Assembly: GCA_011503125.2 (NCBI GenBank)
Contig: WWBZ02000062.1
Span: 62,001-126,000 of the forward strand
Direction of reading: 5' to 3'
Source of the DNA: Botryosphaeria dothidea
Taxonomy: Eukaryota > Ascomycota > Dothideomycetes > Botryosphaeriales > Botryosphaeriaceae
Length of the DNA stretch: 64,000 nucleotides
The translations under genes and the position numbers were made by a program. The notes beneath the pieces were generated by a model that ran no database searches, was not told the origin of the DNA, and saw only the letters and a list, made by a program, of their open reading frames with translations. Below, one piece after another: positions 43,249 to 54,550 of the stretch (the stretch's first letter is position 1; the number at the start of each line of letters is the position of its first letter).

Positions 43249-44108
43249 CTAATATAATACTATTAGAGGTAACGAGCCTTTCGTATACCGTATACTAACC
43301 TATTACGTAATTACTACTTATTATTCTAATCCTTATCCATTTACTTATTATTTAAGATAAACCCCTCGGTTACCCGAACCTACTAGGTAACTCCGAAGCC
43401 TAGTAGAAGAGGCCCGCCGTTATAGAGACTAGGTAGTACTCTAGTTATATAGAAATTATAGAAAACGAGAGGGCCGATTAGCTAGCGAAGGCAGCTATCG
43501 GTCTATAGAACGATAAATAGAGGCCGGTAACGGTATTCTAGGTAAGGCGGAGAAATAGAGAGGAGAGGTCGCGAGTCTACGAGGCTTAGTAGGAGAAGCA
43601 CTAAATACTAGCCTACCGATACCTAGGCCTTAAGATAAGAAAGAGAAGAAACCCCGAGCTAGCGCTATTAAGGTAGATACTATACCGGCTACTAGCCGAA
43701 AGAACCGGCGATAGGAATTTCGCCGAGTATTATAGACGCCTAGGGTATAAAAAGGCGGAACTTACCTATAAATGCGGCGCTAAGAAGGCGTAGTAGCACT
43801 TTATCGACTACCGCCTAGTAACGGGCTAGGAGTATCTAAAAACTACGATAAGGGCAGAGAGGATTAGGAACCTCCTCGGACTAACGGGGTAGTTTCTCTT
43901 TTAAAGCCTCCTTAAATCAACGGCGGTGTTCCGGGGGAGATACGAGGAACCGTGAATAGCAGGTTTTATAATAAAAATTAGATAGGAAGCGGAGGATCTC
44001 ATTTGTCCAGCGAAAAGGTGGCTACTCTACCCGTTAATAAGCCCTATGGGAGGCAAGACTAGCTATAAAGTTAGTACAGATAGACGTTAATGCAACTACT
44101 ACTACTAC
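43249..44108 (+). mobile_element. LINE-2, 3' portion
   Basis: RIP-mutated plus-strand coding with an RNase H signature (NERAD at about 43463-43477, then LAK after a TAG) and a Cys/His C-terminal motif (YKCGAKKA...HFID, about 43770-43815). It ends in a short (act)n run before the 11-bp duplication at 44109. Last 150 bp are unmutated. Confidence 0.6.
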
Positions 44109-44182
44109 AACCTCCCTTTTAGGAGATAGGCAGAATCTACTCTCTTTTCTGACCTCACAACTCTTCACTCTTAAATCCAACA
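44109..44182 (+). mobile_element. Copia-family solo LTR, right piece
   Basis: Begins with the second copy of aacctcccttt and continues ggcagaatctactctc to ccaaca, matching the end of the Copia LTR (24547-24616). Followed by atatt at 44183. Confidence 0.8.
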
Positions 44183-46019
44183 ATATTCTCTATTGAATTT
44201 TCTGCAGACAACAGCCTCATGCTTTCCGCATCTCACAATTCAATCTGGCTTTGGGATCCAGTAACTCGAAAAGATACCATAAACCTTGACGAATGCACCG
44301 GTATAATCATCTTCGCCCACTTCTCTCCAGATGGAAGTCTCATTGGATCTTCCTCCGAATATCGCATGGGTGCCAAAACCTGGGACACCTCGACCGGGGC
44401 CGAGATCGCAAGACTAAACAGAGTCCAACGGACAGATGAGAAATATTTACATGAGGATGGACCAGATTCCGTTGTGCTTTCGAAGGACGGAAGCTTCTTT
44501 GCCGAAGCTGTAAACAACGAAATTAGAATCTGGGAAGTCACGACAGGGGTTCTCTTGACTCTTCTCGAGGGGCATACGGCCTTCATCCGGGATCTTGAGT
44601 TCTCCTCAGCAGGTGGAATCCTCGCGTCTGCATCGTCTGACCATACCAGCAGGCTTTGGAAGTCGGAGGGACATATTCCGTACCGATCAACTCGATTCAC
44701 GGATCCTGTCGATATCATTGCTCTATCACCGGATGGCCTTTTTGCTGTGTTTCATTCATTGAGCGGCAAGATACATATCTGGAATTCGAAATCGGGAATG
44801 CAACTGCTATGTTTAATCGATGTTCACATCAAACTAAACCATATTTTATTTGCGTTAGACAGTAGCCTGCTTGTTGCACTCTCATGAAATAGGTGTATGG
44901 GAGATTCAAGGGGGATTCCTAGTTTGCAAATACGACGGATCACGTCTTCGTCGACCTTCTGGTCTCATCTTTTCTCAGGACGGTCATCTTTTCAGCCATA
45001 ATTGTGGTAATAGTGTCGGTCGAGTCGTGGAGACCCGCACAAGATTATGCGAAAGGATTTGGGATCTAATCTGGAGATCTTTTAGGCGTTCAAATGAGTC
45101 ACCCAACGGAAAGTATATTGTTGAAAAAGATTGGCAAAAATGGGAAATTGAAGGCGTTATCACATACTGCATTTGGGAGCGGCAGGCGGGCAAAGAAGGA
45201 TCAAGATTGAGATGCGAAGTAGGAGAATCACAGGGAAAACCCACATATTCGCCAGACAGTAGCCTCGTTGCTCTGGTCTCGAACGAAAATATGATGGAGA
45301 TCTGGGAGACCGAGACGGGTCTGCACCGCAGAGCCCCCTGCCGTCCCTTGCAGTGTGCTCGTACAATTGTGTTCTCTGATGACAACAGGTTCATTGTCTA
45401 TACTCCCGGACATGGAACGACCCTTGCGGTCCTGGAATTGAGAACTGGACGCACAGGGACATTACTTTTTGCTTGTGCGAATCCAGTGGCACTGGCTATA
45501 TTCTCATCAGATACGACCATACTTGCCGCTGTTTCAGACGGTGTTATTTGGGTATGGGAGACAAGTTTCGGCTCAATTCCTAAGGAACTTGATGATGACA
45601 AGCGCGAGGAGGGGCGCTGTATCAACATCATTGCCTTCTCACCGAACCAAAAAGTTCTCGCAGCTGGATACGAAGATGGAAGCATCAGACTCTGGGAGAT
45701 GGGGAACTATTCACTGATTCGAACTCTGGAAAATGAGGGGCCTGTCCGACAATTGGCTTTCGACAGCAAGAGCCGGTTTATTTGGACAGGTAAGAAGGGA
45801 TTCTTTCTTGACGACTGTTTGCAGCATTGCAGTGAACATGAACCAAAAGAGACTGACGTTTCCATCGTTGAGGATTGGGTATTGTTTAGGGGAAAGCGTG
45901 TTCTTTGGCTACCTCCTGAATACAGGTATGTCAGTCATAAGGTGGTGGGTGTAAACGGGAACTCTCTGCTTATTGGACACCAATCCGGAGACGTTACATA
46001 CATTTCCTTTTGTCTCTAG
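44183..46019 (+). pseudogene. NLR gene remnant, 3' part (WD40 repeats)
   Basis: Continues the WD40 domain of the remnant ending at 16037. The interrupted blade resumes in the same phase after the atatt duplication (SIEFSADNSLMLSAS then IWLWD). About eight WD-like units follow, for example LLEGHTAFIRDLEFSSAGG, and IIAFSPNQKVLAAGYEDGS with IRLWE near 45640-45700. A one-base loss near 44887 (stop TGA at 44885) shifts the frame; it stays open from there to TAG at 46017-46019. Outside the transposons this DNA shows no RIP. Non-functional as it stands. Confidence 0.85.
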
Positions 46020-46755
46020 TTGTATGTTCAATCTACCCTTTGCTTCTCAACAATGTGTTTCGGTATACATTGTCATAGACATCTCATTAATCCATTTCTC
46101 TACACATTACGTAAAATATATACGCTTTTGACCGGTGCATGACGTGACGACGGAGGCATAGCAGAGCAGACGGATATGTGCGAGAGTCCGAGACGAGGAG
46201 AGAGCAGAAGCAGAGCGTCCTCAAATAAATAACGTGTCTCCAAGCTAGTCTGCATGAAACTAAGGCCATACGACAAAATCAGTAAAAAAAAAAAAAAAAA
46301 GGCTGCACTGATTATTCAGAATAAGTGATCCATAGAAATGGATACACCGACAGCTGGGAGCTGAGTTGTATCGAAGGTATTCTCCGGAGGAAGCTGGTCC
46401 CCGCACGACGAAAATGGCCACAAATGTTTTTCCATCCAGTAGTAATGTGCAAAATATTGGCATTGTATTAGAAAACTGTTACCAATTCTCTCTTCACTGA
46501 ACTTTACTGTTGAGTTGGAATTCTTATAGATTCACACTTCATCATTTATAATTCATCACAGCATTCACCCAAGCAGGCAAGGGCGTAGGACATTTCAAGG
46601 TCCGTGAAGCAATTGTTCAAATTCTTTAGTAAGGACCCCTCCAAAGGCCCAGGGTATTTACAGGTTACAGGAGCTTCCTAAAAATGCCATACCTCATCCA
46701 ACAGTCCATTAACCTTCCACCTCCAACTCTTCGGCGCAACTTATGATTGTATCAT
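46020..46755. other. Intergenic, no gene seen
   Basis: About 740 bp between the NLR remnant and the end of the Rds1-like gene. Contains an A-run near 46285-46301. Right part is the likely 3' UTR of the minus-strand gene. Confidence 0.5.
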
Positions 46756-47718
46756 CTAGTTGCTGATCTCGACAATGGCAGGGCCAGCGGCAACGGTGTC
46801 GTCAGTGACGGCATCCTTGCAGCCAGTCAGGACGACGTAGCTCTGGCCGTTGATGCCCTCAGGGACCTTGACGGTGTAGCCACCCTCGACCTTGGTGGCC
46901 TCGGCGACGACGGGGCCGGTGACGGTGATGAAAGCACCGTAGATGGTGACGCCGTTGTCGGCCTGGACCTCGTAGCCGGGGGTGCTGAGCATGACGGTGC
47001 TGCCGGTCTTGACGGAGGCGTCGTTGCTGCTGGCGACGAGCTTGGGGAAGGCCTTGACGGGGAGGGCAGCGTTGTCAGAGGGGCAGGAGGTGATGAACTG
47101 GGCGGCCAGGGTGTAGACCTCGTTCAGGGAGAGCGGGTCGTCGAAGGGCTGGGGGAAGGGAGACTGCTTGACGCCAGCGCGGATGTACGCTGCGTGGCGG
47201 GCCTCAACGGTGAGGATGGAGCCGGCAGCAGTCAGGTAGGTCTTGGACATGATGTCCGCGGCAGCGCCGAGGTAGGCGGAAACACCGACGCCTGTGGAGA
47301 GAGTCAGTCAGTATGAGGATCGTTGAGTGGCAGCAGGATCAAGTTAAGTGGACTCACCCTCAAGGACGGCAGCGGTGGCCAGGAAGCTCTTGACATCGGT
47401 CGCACCGAAGGCGTAGGTACAGGGCTTGACAGGGCTGGCGCCAGCGGCGGTCAGACCCTTGGTCAGGAAGTCGACGTGGGAGGACTCGTCAGAGCCGACG
47501 GTCTTGATGTTGTTGTAGAAAGTCGAGTCGTAACCGGCGGCAGCAAAGTCGGCCTCGGTGTAGTTGGCAAGACCCTCCTTGTAGAAGGTGTTCTCCAGAT
47601 GCTCGAGGGTAAGAGCATACTGAAGGATGTCGGCATCAGTGGGGGCAGATGCGCGCTTCTGAGTGGGAGCGGCAGCAGAGAGGCCAGCAAGGGCAGCGAT
47701 GGCGATGGAGTACTTCAT
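46756..47718 (-). CDS. Rds1-like secreted ferritin-fold protein
   Basis: Two exons, 47718-47358 and 47291-46756, with a 66-bp intron (GTGAGT donor, CCACAG acceptor); 298 residues. Signal peptide [17 protein letters not shown] followed by a Lys-Arg processing site (TQKR). Residues about 30-190 are a helical ferritin-like domain ([42 protein letters not shown], with Glu/His metal-ligand spacing). The C-terminal ~90 residues are beta-rich. Homologues such as fission yeast rds1 respond to nutrient or stress signals; biochemical function is unclear. The ferritin-like Glu/His residues suggest a di-metal site, not proven. Confidence 0.85.
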
Positions 47719-48939
47719 TTTGATGATGATGTGGGATGTCTTGACGACGAAGAATTAAGAATTAAGAAATATTGAGGAAGTAGGATGGGGCTGCTCAAGG
47801 TGGATGAGTGAGTGGCTGCTGGTAGTGACAATGAGCTGCGGCAGAAAAGTTCCTTTATATCGCTCCAGCGACAAAGCAAAGAAATGGAGGATTGATGGGA
47901 ACGGATGATCAGCACGGAGACGTCTTGTTCCGAGCAACGGGCTCGCTGCACTGACACATCGAAAAGCCCCGCAAATTGCTGGAAGCAAGATCGCTGCGCC
48001 CGCTTTAGGGCTATGGGCGGTAAGAAAGTATGCGATGCGCCACTACGACATCATCAAGACCAGGTGGCGGTCGAGAGTAGCCTGAAAGCAGAGGCGCAAT
48101 CTCCCCAAAGGCGGGGCAGCATTGGCGCTGGTGAGTTAGATGCCTAAACAACGTGGAAATGATCTCAAATCGCGTCTGGGCTGAGCAGGAAAATGGCCAT
48201 CGCGGTGTAGTCCGCGGAGGAGCGGGGCCAGGACGGGAAATTGGAAGACACTCGGGAAGCAGCCTTCCCGCGCCCACGGTCCCAAGAGGCAAACGGCTCG
48301 TCGTTGGCGTCAAGATCCTTGCCCGATCGAGGACACACGAGTAAGCTTAAGCAACAAGCTTCGGACTAGGCGTTCGTTTTCGGCGTCTGCGTCTGGAGGT
48401 GGCGCGCCCGCTAATCTCGATGCGGCTTGACAACGTCGAAACGGAACACGAGCATTCCGGCCAGCCAAGAATCTAGCAACCATGCAAGGCACTACCGCAG
48501 CCCGATCTCGACGCCGGCAGGCGAACGTGGAGAAATTCTGGAAGAAAGGAAACGCCCCTGACAAGCAATTTCTTTGTATTTGGAAAGAAACTGGTGGGAT
48601 TTGCGCGCGAAGGAAGATCAGCATGGATTCTGTTGGAGGTTTCCGTCCGGACCAAGGCATTCCGTGACAAAGGCTAACGCCACCTGGTGTCCTTGTCCGT
48701 CGGATGGCCATAGTTCCATCTTGTGGAGAGTGCTACTGACGATGGCGCCGAGGATCATTGTGATATTGATGGACGGTTTCGAAGGGCCATCCTCATAAAG
48801 GCGGAAGTGCTCCATTGTTCTCGCGCTGTTGACGGTCATCCCTCGTTTAAGTTGTTGAATACGCATCCTCTCCAACGCACGCCTCCATCATTTTCCAAGT
48901 ACCTGCTGAGCAGTCAGACCTCCCTACAACCAAACCACA
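47719..48939. other. Intergenic, divergent promoter region
   Basis: About 1.2 kb between divergent genes. The open frames in it are short, overlap on both strands and lack domains. C/T-rich stretches flank both starts. Nothing else identified. Confidence 0.5.
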
Positions 48940-49384
48940 ATGAAGTTCTCTGTTGCCATCGCAGTCATCACTGCCTTTGCCGCCCCGGCACTTGCTGCGT
49001 AAGTAAACGTTCCCCATGTTCTGATCCGTGATGGGTCTGCACACGATGCGAGCGAGGGCTGACTCGACTACCTGTAGCAGCGACGCGAGCACCACGGTCA
49101 CTGTCTCGCCCTGCCCATCGAGCACTGCGTCGGTGAACGACATGGTTACCCGCACGCCCGTAGCACTGCCATCGCAGAGCACGCCGTGCCCTACGCTGTC
49201 GACTGTTAAGACGAACGGCACGACCGTTACCATGTCTTACCCTGGCGCTGGATCCCCTGGCACTGGATCCTCTTCGACTGCTTCGGCCACTCCTTCATCT
49301 TTCACCGGTGCTGCAATCAGCAACAAGGCTGCCACTGGAGGCGTTTTTGCTGCTGCTTTCGGGCTGGCGGCCTTCATTCTTTGA
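48940..49384 (+). CDS. Small GPI-anchored-type cell-wall protein
   Basis: Two exons, 48940-48998 and 49078-49384, intron 79 bp (GTAAGT...CTGTAG); 121 residues. Signal peptide MKFSVAIAVITAFAAPALA; a Ser/Thr/Pro-rich middle with two Cys (SPCPSS, STPCPT); a low-complexity Gly/Ser stretch; and a C-terminal hydrophobic tail (GGVFAAAFGLAAFIL) preceded by small residues suitable as a GPI attachment site. Likely an O-glycosylated wall or membrane surface protein. No specific family recognised. Confidence 0.75.
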
Positions 49385-50462
49385 TGGGACAGCGTGCGAC
49401 GGAATGGGATGTTTAATGGAGACGTAATGGAGGTGGACCTGTCCTTTGAGATACCAATAATCACGACAAACCGTGGAAGCCATAATCTAATAGCCTGCAT
49501 GATGCGTCGAACTCGACCGTAAATAGCAAGTGTGACCTGCAGCAACACGCTGGATTTCTGAGTTGGTAGCTGTGAAGCAATCCTGACGTAGCCTAGCTCT
49601 TGTTGCATTTGTGTTGGAATCCGCGATGCGTTTGCGCAGCCCCAGGTTGATGTGAATTTCTCTGCCAGCCGTCTTTTGTTGCCGCAATAGATGTCGGCAG
49701 TTTCTTAGCGGAGAAGCTTAGTAGAGAACCTTGGCTAGCAAGCCATGATACCATTCTTTATCAGCATAACATCTCCAGGCGATGGGCCCACGCGCATGTT
49801 TCTGACGGGCTTCTCTTCCTTCGACAGACGGTGTATGCTTCGAAGCGCGAGCTAGCACCAGGCTCACGTTTGTTAGGCAAGAGAACGCACGCTGGTCGAA
49901 CTGACACGAGAATGGCGGCGCGCAGGCGAGGAAGACCGCGGGGCATGCGACGGGCGTTATGGGCGCAAAATGGAGTCCAAGCGAGTGCTGCGCAGGTTTC
50001 GCATGAGACGGCGTGGCGGCCCGGTCTGAGGAGTTGAATCGAATCCTAGTAGAGTGTTGAGTAGCGACAGCTCCGTTCTAGGCGCCTGATTGGAGTTGAT
50101 GCCCGTGTGCAGACTCGATGAAGAAGCAACGATAGCAAGTCGACTTGAAAGCCATCATCGACGTCGGGTACAGGGTGATTGTGTGAAGGTGTTGCGGGCA
50201 GATGACCGGGCGGAGGACGAGAGCGAGACGCGCATGACTCGCTCTCGCCGCAGTCGCTTATCACGCGCGCGCTGTGGCCCGTGCTCCTTATCAGCAGCAT
50301 CTGCGGGGAGCAGCCATCAAGGTGGCAGGTGGTCAGTCTGTGCCAGTGTCAAAGAGGCCCAGCCAGCCGCCCGCCTCCGCGCTCTCTCCCAACAAACCCC
50401 ATCCTGTCCACGTCGCTTCCTTCTACCGTGTCCTTTCTCTCCGAACATCCACATCGTGCAAC
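49385..50462. other. Intergenic upstream of bleomycin hydrolase
   Basis: About 1.1 kb. No supported gene; an open frame reading into the hydrolase from 50274 is better explained as 5' UTR. C-rich and CT-rich just before 50463. Confidence 0.5.
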
Positions 50463-52050
50463 ATGGGCAGCGCTCCGTCAAAGCAGGTCGAGGCGGGCGC
50501 GCAGGAGAAGCTGGCCGAGGCTCTGCGCGCCATGGAGCTGAAGAACGAGCGCGACCTGGTTGAGAAGGACTACGTCTACGTGCGCGACGACCCGCCGCCC
50601 AGCTACGCGCCGTGCGAGCACCAGTCGACCGTCTCCGTCTCCACCACCGAGAAGTGGGAGAAGGAGCTTCTGGAGGACCCCAAGAACAAGCTCGCCCTCA
50701 GCGCCCTGCAGTCCAACAATGCCAACGCCATCCTCGCCAACACCAGCGCCGCCGTCCGCGATACCCAGGTCTTCAACCTCGCCATCCCCTTCGAAGGCGC
50801 TCCCGTCACCAACCAGCGCTCCTCGGGCCGCTGCTGGCTCTTCGCCTCGACCAACGTCTTCCGCGTCGCCATCATGAAGAAGTACAAGCTGGAAAAGTTT
50901 GAGTTGAGCCAGCAATACCTGTTTTACTGGGACAAGATCGAAAAGGCAAACTACTTCCTCGAGAACGTCTTGGAGACGGTCGATGACCCGCTGGATGGCC
51001 GCCTGCTGCAGGCCCTCTTGGCAAGTCCCGTCGGAGATGGCGGCCAGTGGGACATGGTCGCCAACCTGGTCCAGAAGTACGGCCTGGTGAGTCTCTACGA
51101 TCTCGCTGCATCATCTCTCGTCTGACTAGTCGTCTTTTCAGGTCCCGCAATCCATATACCCCGATACGTTCAACGCCATGAACTCCTCCCTCATGGACCG
51201 CCTCATCACCACCAAGCTCCGCGAACATGCCCTCAAGCTCCGCAAGCTGGCTTCTTCCAAGAACCCGTCGGTGAGAGCAACGATCGCCGGTGCCAAGGAC
51301 AAAATGATGCGCGAGATCCACCTGATCTTGACACTCATGCTCGGTCCGCCTCCCTCGCCTGCCAAGGCCTTCACCTGGGAGTTCTACGACAAGGACAAGA
51401 ATTTCAACACGGTGACCACTCGCCCAACCGCTTTTGCTAGGGAGCTGTCGGACAATCGCACCGTGAGGGCTTGCGGCGGAACAGACGTCCACCGCCTGTT
51501 CAGCTTGGTCAACGACCCTCGTAACCCCTACAACACCCTGCTGACCGTCAACCGCCTGGGCAACGTCTGGGGCGCCCGCCCCATCACCTACGTCAACGTC
51601 GACACGACGACCATGAAGAAGGCCGTCATCGAGATGCTCAAGAAGGGCTTCCCCGTCTTCTTCGGCAGCGATGTCGGCAAGTACTCCGACTCATCCAAGG
51701 GCATCATGGACACGGCCCTTTACGACTACGAGCTTGGATTCAACACCCGTCTGGGCCTCAGCAAGGCGGAGCGTCTCATGACCGGCGAGAGTGCAATGAC
51801 CCACGCCATGGTCCTGACTGCAGTGCACATCGACGAGAAGACTGGCAAGTCGGTCAGGTGGAGGGTTGAGAACTCATGGTCCGAGTCTGCTGGAACCAGC
51901 GGTTACTTTGTCATGAGCGATGCCTGGATGGACGAGTTCGTCTACCAAGCCGTCGTGGATCCCAGTGTCGTTAGCAAGGAGGTTCGCGATGTTTTGAAGC
52001 AAGATCCGGTGGTTCTTGACCTCTGGGATCCTATGGGCGCTCTGGCCTAA
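50463..52050 (+). CDS. Bleomycin hydrolase (C1B cysteine aminopeptidase)
   Basis: Two exons, 50463-51086 and 51142-52050, intron 55 bp (GTGAGT...TTTTCAG); 510 residues. Start at MGSAPSK fits Kozak context; an in-frame ATG at 50274 is less likely. Papain-fold catalytic residues are all present: Cys124 in NQRSSGRCWLFAS, His429 in MTHAMVL and Asn452 in VENSWSE. The hexamer-forming family is cytosolic, trims peptides from the N-terminus and inactivates bleomycin and homocysteine thiolactone. The N-terminal ~60 residues are an extension before the conserved core; the Gly2 and Ser/Lys pattern could allow myristoylation. The C-terminus (LWDPMGALA) ends as in the family, where it enters the active site. 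Confidence 0.92.
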
Positions 52051-52699
52051 GCCTTGATCTTTGATTGACTCAGAGCTGGAGAATGGATTGCGTGGGCTGT
52101 GAATGGCGTTGGTTCCGGGCGGGCAGGGCTTTGTTTGTGATGTTCAAGAGACCAAGAGACAAGAATCGATGAATATGAGTCCCATCGCAACTTTGCATTG
52201 GTTGATTTGCTGGATTCTTCAAAGTGGTAACGCTCCCGACAAGATGGCCGAGGTTACTGAACTCAGGAAACCATTGGGATATGGTTGGCAAAAAAGTCAG
52301 CACGTCTTTGTCCGCATTCCCGTCACTGTCAATCCCTCCTACTCCCCACAGCGGGAATGACGCAATACAGCAATGTGAACGAGCAGCCGAGACCCACCAG
52401 GCCCCGGCGCTGCTGACTCATCTGCTTAGCTCTCGCCAAGGGCTCGTCAATTCCACCATCCTCCCGCCCCGCAGACCTGACCAATCCCTCAATTCATCTT
52501 CGCCTGGTCTTTTCTAAGCAGCATAAGCTGCCTGACCTGGCCCCGCACCGACTGATGTGACTCCGGCATACCCCAATACCCTGCAGCCCTGAAACTGCTT
52601 CCCGGTTCATCATCGCTGTGAGCGTCAGCATCGTGTGGGGTTTTTAACCACAGCTTTCCGCGGCCATCTTTCACAACATTCTGCTCCACTCAATCCATC
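52051..52699. other. Intergenic, no gene seen
   Basis: About 650 bp between two plus-strand genes. Includes CT-rich promoter-like sequence ending with caatccatcATGG at the MOSC gene start. Confidence 0.5.
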
Positions 52700-53770
52700 A
52701 TGGCGGATGTGAAACCCCTCGTTGCGGAGACATCCCTGGTCCCAGTTCTCTTCTCCATTCTGATCATCGTCCTTCCCACTGCTTTTTTCCTGCTCCGCTA
52801 TCTCGGCCGCAGGGTTGGCGAGAAATCGCTCGGTCTACCGCCTCCGCCCCCTCCGGCCGACGAGATCGTCAGCCTGCGTATCTACCCAATCAAGTCATGC
52901 CGCGGCATTGAAGTCAAGTCTGCGAAATTACTTCGCACCGGTCTGGACCTGGACCGCAATTGGATGTTCATCTCCCTGCCCAAGCGCGAATTCATCACCA
53001 TCCGCACCAACTCGAAGATGACGCTCATCGACACCGCAATCGACTGGGCCAAGGACGAGCTGACCATTTCCATCAAGGGCCACGACCACAAAATTGTCAT
53101 CCCTGCCCATCCCACGCGCGAGTGGCTGGAGGAGAACACACAGCTGCAGAAGGCGACCATCTGGAGCCAAGAGACCGATGGCTGGGAGTACTCGACCGAT
53201 CTGACCCAGCCCTTCTCGGAATTCTTTGAAATGGATGTCCGGCTGGTCTACAAGGGCCCAACTCCCCGCGTCCTGCGCGGCAGTGGCGACCCGAGTATCC
53301 TGGGCCGTACCGAGGCCACCAAGTTCGCCGACATGATGCCGGTCCTGGTCACCTCTATGACCAGCATCACCGAGCTCAACAGCCGTCTCCGCAAGGTGGG
53401 CGAGGAGGAGATCACCATCGAGCGCTTCCGCCCGAACATTGTCGTCCGCGGCCACGAACCCTGGAACGAGGACAGCTGGAAGACGCTTCGGATCAACGAC
53501 GGCGGAAAAGGCGGCGCCATGGCCTTGGATGTCGTGTGTCGCTGCCTGCGCTGCCAGGTCCCCAACGTCAACCCCGACACCGCCGACAAGCACCCCCGGC
53601 AGCCTTGGAACGAGCTCATGAAGTATCGCCGCATCGATGAAGGTCTCAAGTTCAAGCCGAGTTTCGGCATGCTGTGCGCCCCGAGGGAGGAGGGTTCGGT
53701 GGAAGTCGGAATGAAATTTGAGGTCACCAAGACGACGAACAATCACTTCTTCATCACTCCGATGAAATAG
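52700..53770 (+). CDS. MOSC-domain, mARC-like membrane-anchored molybdoenzyme
   Basis: Single exon, 356 residues. A hydrophobic segment at about residues 13-34 followed by Arg residues is an N-terminal signal anchor. An MOSC N-terminal beta-barrel follows (IVSLRIYPIKSCRGI, DLDRNWMFI), then the MOSC domain (RFRPNIVVRG, EDSWKTLRI, and Cys280, Cys282 and Cys285 in CRCLRC before NPDT). The last Cys region corresponds to the molybdenum-ligand loop of mARC proteins. mARC enzymes reduce N-hydroxylated compounds with cytochrome b5 and its reductase at the outer mitochondrial membrane; the same role is inferred here. Confidence 0.85.
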   Translation: MADVKPLVAETSLVPVLFSILIIVLPTAFFLLRYLGRRVGEKSLGLPPPPPPADEIVSLRIYPIKSCRGIEVKSAKLLRTGLDLDRNWMFISLPKREFITIRTNSKMTLIDTAIDWAKDELTISIKGHDHKIVIPAHPTREWLEENTQLQKATIWSQETDGWEYSTDLTQPFSEFFEMDVRLVYKGPTPRVLRGSGDPSILGRTEATKFADMMPVLVTSMTSITELNSRLRKVGEEEITIERFRPNIVVRGHEPWNEDSWKTLRINDGGKGGAMALDVVCRCLRCQVPNVNPDTADKHPRQPWNELMKYRRIDEGLKFKPSFGMLCAPREEGSVEVGMKFEVTKTTNNHFFITPMK

Positions 53771-54550
53771 ATCAGTCGCCCATTGCTGTTGATCGAGTTC
53801 GTGGGGAGGAAACAGTGGCTGATGAGGCACCGTGTAAAACCAAGCTGAAACAGCGTTCCCCTTTTGTATGTGTAAGTACGGCGGAATGATTGTACGCATC
53901 TCTTCATTGCCACGATAGTAATTGTTCTCTTAATCTTCTGGTCCCATCTGCGATTATACCATGGTTCTTCATCTTCGCCTTTCTATCTCTTCCCGAATCC
54001 AGCTGCGGAGGGTTTCGCAAAACGAGATCGTAGGCGTAAGTCACGCCAATTACCATCTGAAACTACGAGAGTTGCAAAATTATTTTCCGGCTTTCGAGAA
54101 GACCGTTTTATCGGTGGTTGACCGGGCCATGCGCAATACCACTGCAGTCCGAATGCACCTCCCCGAGCTGCTCCATGATGTCAAACGGCCCTAAATGATA
54201 TGGGATGTTTGAATTCAGTGGTCGCACCACGCGCTTGAAGGTGATTGGGCTTACATGCCGTAGCGAACGCTTATGCAAGGATGGTACATATTGCGGTCGG
54301 AAAGCAAGGGCCCCGAATTTGCTTTTCCGGCCCAAAGCAAGAGCGCCACAGGTTGAATTCGCAGCGCTTGGCAGCTGGCAACCCCCCCCCCCCCCCCGCC
54401 GCCCCCCCCACCCACCCCACCACTCCATCCACCCGATAGCACAACTTCTCATAGCCCTCGCGTCACCTTCACGCAGTTATTGCTGAGTCTGACGGGTTTC
54501 GCAAGGCGCCATTCGAAAAAAAAATTGAGCCGCATCTCGCTCCGACAACA
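53771..54550. other. Intergenic with poly-C tract
   Basis: 780 bp, no gene supported. A C-run of 16 followed by further C-rich sequence at 54382-54420 is a likely length-variable homopolymer. An A-run lies at 54516-54523, just before the P450 start. Confidence 0.5.

Larger units (their letters stand above)
16038..44182. mobile_element. 28.1-kb nested retrotransposon block inserted in an NLR gene
   Basis: The outermost boundaries are the two ends of one Copia-family solo LTR, flanked by atatt on both sides. Everything between is nested insertion: LINE-2, a Gypsy solo LTR, Gypsy-1, a Gypsy fragment, Gypsy-2 with Copia and a solo LTR inside it, part of Gypsy-3, LINE-1 inside Gypsy-3, and three copies of a ~370-387-bp solo LTR. 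Most of the sequence from about 17160 to 43000 nearly lacks CA and TG dinucleotides while keeping CG, the mark of RIP. No intact transposon gene remains. Confidence 0.85.

Noticed and set aside
16038..44182. Centromere or other functional AT-rich chromatin domain
   Set aside because: The sequence is fully explained as nested, RIP-mutated elements; no further satellite was seen. A chromatin role cannot be excluded from sequence alone.
46747..47316. A 189-codon plus-strand frame over the Rds1-like gene
   Set aside because: Antisense shadow of a gene with a signal peptide, intron and ferritin-like motifs on the other strand.
52928..53899. A 323-codon minus-strand frame over the MOSC gene
   Set aside because: Shadow of a coding strand with clear MOSC motifs.
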